Assembly: GCA_946481265.1 (NCBI GenBank)
Contig: CAMLNE010000063.1
Coordinates: 1 to 14,841 of the forward strand
Length of the DNA: 14,841 nucleotides
Source: an uncultured Panacagrimonas sp.
Lineage (GTDB): Bacteria; Pseudomonadota; Gammaproteobacteria; Nevskiales; Nevskiaceae
Reading direction: 5' to 3'
Shown here: piece after piece, positions 13,407 through 14,841 of the stretch
Layout: each line of letters starts with the position of its first letter
How positions within the stretch are numbered: the stretch's first letter is position 1
Translations under genes and position numbers: made by a program
The notes under the pieces: generated by a model
The model's database searches: none
Seen by the model: only the letters and a program-made list of their open reading frames with translations
What the model was told of the DNA's origin: nothing

Positions 13407-14687
13407 ATGAACGCAAAGCTCGGCAGCGCCGGCCGCAACGATGGTCTCGATGCCCTGCGCGGGATCTTCCTGGTGCTGATGACCCTCACCCATCTGCCCA
13501 CCGGCCTGAGCGGCCTGCTCGGCCAGCCCTTCGGGCAGATCTCCGCGGCGGAAGGCTTCGTGATGCTGTCGGCCTTCCTGGCCGGCCAGGTCTACCTGCG
13601 GCGCGGGATGCGCGATGGCTTTCCCGCGATGCGCCGTGCCCTGTGGTCGCGCGCCGCCACCGTGTACCGCCATCACCTCGCGCTGTTCGCCTTCGGCATC
13701 TCGCTGGTGCTGATGCTGGGCATGATCAACGAGCAGGATGCGATCACCAACCTGTTCCTCCACTACCTGCGGGATCCGCTGCAGGCCGCCGGCGCGGCCC
13801 TGCTGCTGGTCTACCAGCCGGCGCTGCTCGACATCCTGCCGATGTACGTGATGTTCCTGCTGCTCACGCCCTGGATCCTCGGGCATGCACAGCGGCAGGG
13901 CTGGGCACTGCCGCTGGCGGCAAGCGTCGCCCTGTGGGCGGCGGCGCTGCTGGGCCTGCGCGCGTCCTTCCACCAGGGCCTGATGGCGATCACCGGCCTG
14001 GGCCTGCCGCTCGACGCCACCGGCTCGTTCAACCCCTTCGCCTGGCAGCTGCTCTGGGTGGTCGGCCTGTGGCTGGGCACCGCCAAACTGTCGCGCGACC
14101 CCGAGCGACCGATGGCACTGCCGCCGAGGCTGGCGCCGCGTCGCCTGGCGCTGATCGTCCTGCTGGCGCTCGCCTTCCTGGCCTGGCGCCATGTGGCCGG
14201 ACAGAACCCCTTCGGCCTCGAGCCCGGCGGCGCGCCGGCACTGGGCAACCGCCTGGTCAGCAAGTGGGACCTCGGGCCGCTGCGCCTGCTCAACGTCTTT
14301 GCGATCACCTTGCTGATCGCGCATTTCGGCCCGGGGCTGGCGCGCCGCGTGCCGCTGGGATTCTTCGCGCGGCTGGGCCGCAGTTCGCTGCCGGTGTTCA
14401 GTGCGCACATGGTGTGCTGCCTGCTGGCGCTGGCCTGCTTCGGCGCACCGAGCCAGGTCGGGATCTCGCTCCAGGATGTCGCCCTGATTGGCGGCAGCCT
14501 GCTGCTGATGCTGGCCGTGGCCGTGCTGCACCAAGGCTCGGCGGCCGTCGGCGACGGTGTCCTTCGACCGCGGTCGGATCATCTGTCTGCATCGGGGGGC
14601 GTCCCGCTACCGGTGTCCGGGTCGAAGGCGGTCCCGCTGGCGGCGTCCGGATCGGCGGCCGACGGAACCGGAACCCGTAACCTGTAA
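13407..14687 (+). CDS. OpgC-domain membrane acyltransferase-like protein
   Basis: ATG 13407 follows CAGGTG at 13395-13400; the longer open frame from 13233 overlaps the divergent promoter region and is rejected. The 426-residue protein has about ten hydrophobic segments. The first carries DALRGIFLVLMTLTHLP (residues 15-31), with the conserved DxLRG and His29, and SAAEGFVMLSAFLAGQVYLR follows. This arrangement defines the OpgC domain, a branch of the acyltransferase-3 superfamily that, in the known OpgC, transfers acyl groups (for example succinyl) onto periplasmic glucans. E. coli OpgC is about 385 residues; this is about 40 longer. The extra C-terminal tail (from about residue 385) is low-complexity, with a duplicated unit VPLPVSGS/VPLAASGS. 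Substrate cannot be assigned. Confidence 0.85.
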   Translation: MNAKLGSAGRNDGLDALRGIFLVLMTLTHLPTGLSGLLGQPFGQISAAEGFVMLSAFLAGQVYLRRGMRDGFPAMRRALWSRAATVYRHHLALFAFGISLVLMLGMINEQDAITNLFLHYLRDPLQAAGAALLLVYQPALLDILPMYVMFLLLTPWILGHAQRQGWALPLAASVALWAAALLGLRASFHQGLMAITGLGLPLDATGSFNPFAWQLLWVVGLWLGTAKLSRDPERPMALPPRLAPRRLALIVLLALAFLAWRHVAGQNPFGLEPGGAPALGNRLVSKWDLGPLRLLNVFAITLLIAHFGPGLARRVPLGFFARLGRSSLPVFSAHMVCCLLALACFGAPSQVGISLQDVALIGGSLLLMLAVAVLHQGSAAVGDGVLRPRSDHLSASGGVPLPVSGSKAVPLAASGSAADGTGTRNL

Positions 14688-14728
14688 CCCTCGTAGCCAG
14701 TCCCCGCAACCCGGAATCCACGACTGCG

Positions 14729-14768
14729 CGGCGCCTGCGCGCCGTACCCGGCGGGCCGCCTGCAGGCG
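14729..14768. repeat. two adjacent hairpins downstream of the OpgC-domain gene
   Basis: CGGCGC (14729-14734) pairs with GCGCCG (14739-14744) around CTGC, and CGCCTGCAGGCG at 14757-14768 is a perfect 12-base palindrome. They lie 41-81 bases after the stop. There is no T-run directly after, so termination is possible but not shown. Confidence 0.5.
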
Positions 14769-14787
14769 ACGCGGCTTCGGCGATTTC

Positions 14788-14841
14788 CTAGGGCCTGTTA
14801 ACGCTATTTCGATCGCGGCGTTGCCCCCACAAATCCGGCCA
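14788..14841. mobile_element. possible insertion-sequence end at the right edge
   Basis: From CTAGGGCCTGTTAACGC (14788-14804) to the edge, the text resembles, from memory, the terminal repeats of IS5-family elements (GGGCCTGTTAA-like starts) with CTA/TA as target bases. Only 54 bases are present, no transposase codons can be checked, and the far end is outside the window. Confidence 0.3.

Noticed and set aside
13290..14582. 430-residue open frame on the minus strand
   Set aside because: It is the shadow of the OpgC-domain gene; its composition is Gln/Arg/Glu-rich with no domain pattern.
1..14841. CRISPR array, tRNA or rRNA genes
   Set aside because: No regularly spaced repeats, no cloverleaf with a recognisable T-arm, and no rRNA-like segments were seen by eye on either strand.

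Overview
The window is GC-rich, gammaproteobacterial-type chromosomal DNA. Its gene content (a VIT1/CCC1-type transporter, an OpgC-domain protein, a FadL-type porin, DUF3565, DUF167/YggU, and several small Xanthomonadales-like hypothetical proteins) and the sedentary-integron-like left end suggest a member of the Xanthomonadales/Lysobacterales. This assignment rests on protein resemblance only. No rRNA, tRNA or CRISPR was seen.

Positions 1 to about 2125 are the distal part of an integron gene-cassette array. Four attC recombination sites can be read directly, at 221-292, 801-873, 1500-1603 and 2042-2125. Each has an R'' box (RYYYAAC-like) on the left, an R' box (GTTRRRY-like) on the right, and an imperfect inverted repeat between them. 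All point the same way, so the integrase gene should lie off the left edge. The cassettes carry a truncated XRE/NadS-like antitoxin, an unknown 183-residue protein, a HigB-HigA toxin-antitoxin pair and a DUF3024 protein. In two cassettes the reading frame runs into the attC site and stops at a TGA in the conserved L' box, giving attC-encoded C-terminal tails. The second attC has a damaged R' core (GTGGGGC).

The array ends at 2125. It is followed by about 240 bases of unclear content and then the 3' remnant of a VOC/glyoxalase-type dioxygenase gene with no start. This looks like the scar where the array joins the chromosomal backbone.

From 2762 rightward lies ordinary backbone. In order on the plus strand: a periplasmic cytochrome c'-like protein, a VIT1/CCC1 Fe/Mn transporter, a two-TM protein with a PH-like tail, a glycine-rich small membrane protein, a 101-residue acidic hypothetical protein, a glutathione S-transferase, a Tat-motif membrane-anchored protein that looks like a cluster-less Rieske protein, a class A FAD monooxygenase, a secreted Asp-box (BNR/YCF48-like) protein, a DUF488 protein, a FadL/OmpP1 porin, and a DUF167-DUF3565 pair with overlapping stop and start. 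One minus-strand gene, a secreted coiled-coil protein, converges on the DUF3565 gene with only 9 bases between stop codons. The last gene is an OpgC-domain acyltransferase-like membrane protein. The right edge may hold the start of an insertion sequence.

Most backbone genes have their own ribosome binding sites and are separated by 100-500 bases, so they look like single transcription units; only the DUF167-DUF3565 pair is clearly coupled. The least explained parts are the unknown 183-residue cassette protein, the attC-derived tails, a 66-base palindrome in the leader of the glycine-rich protein, and the Rieske-like protein.
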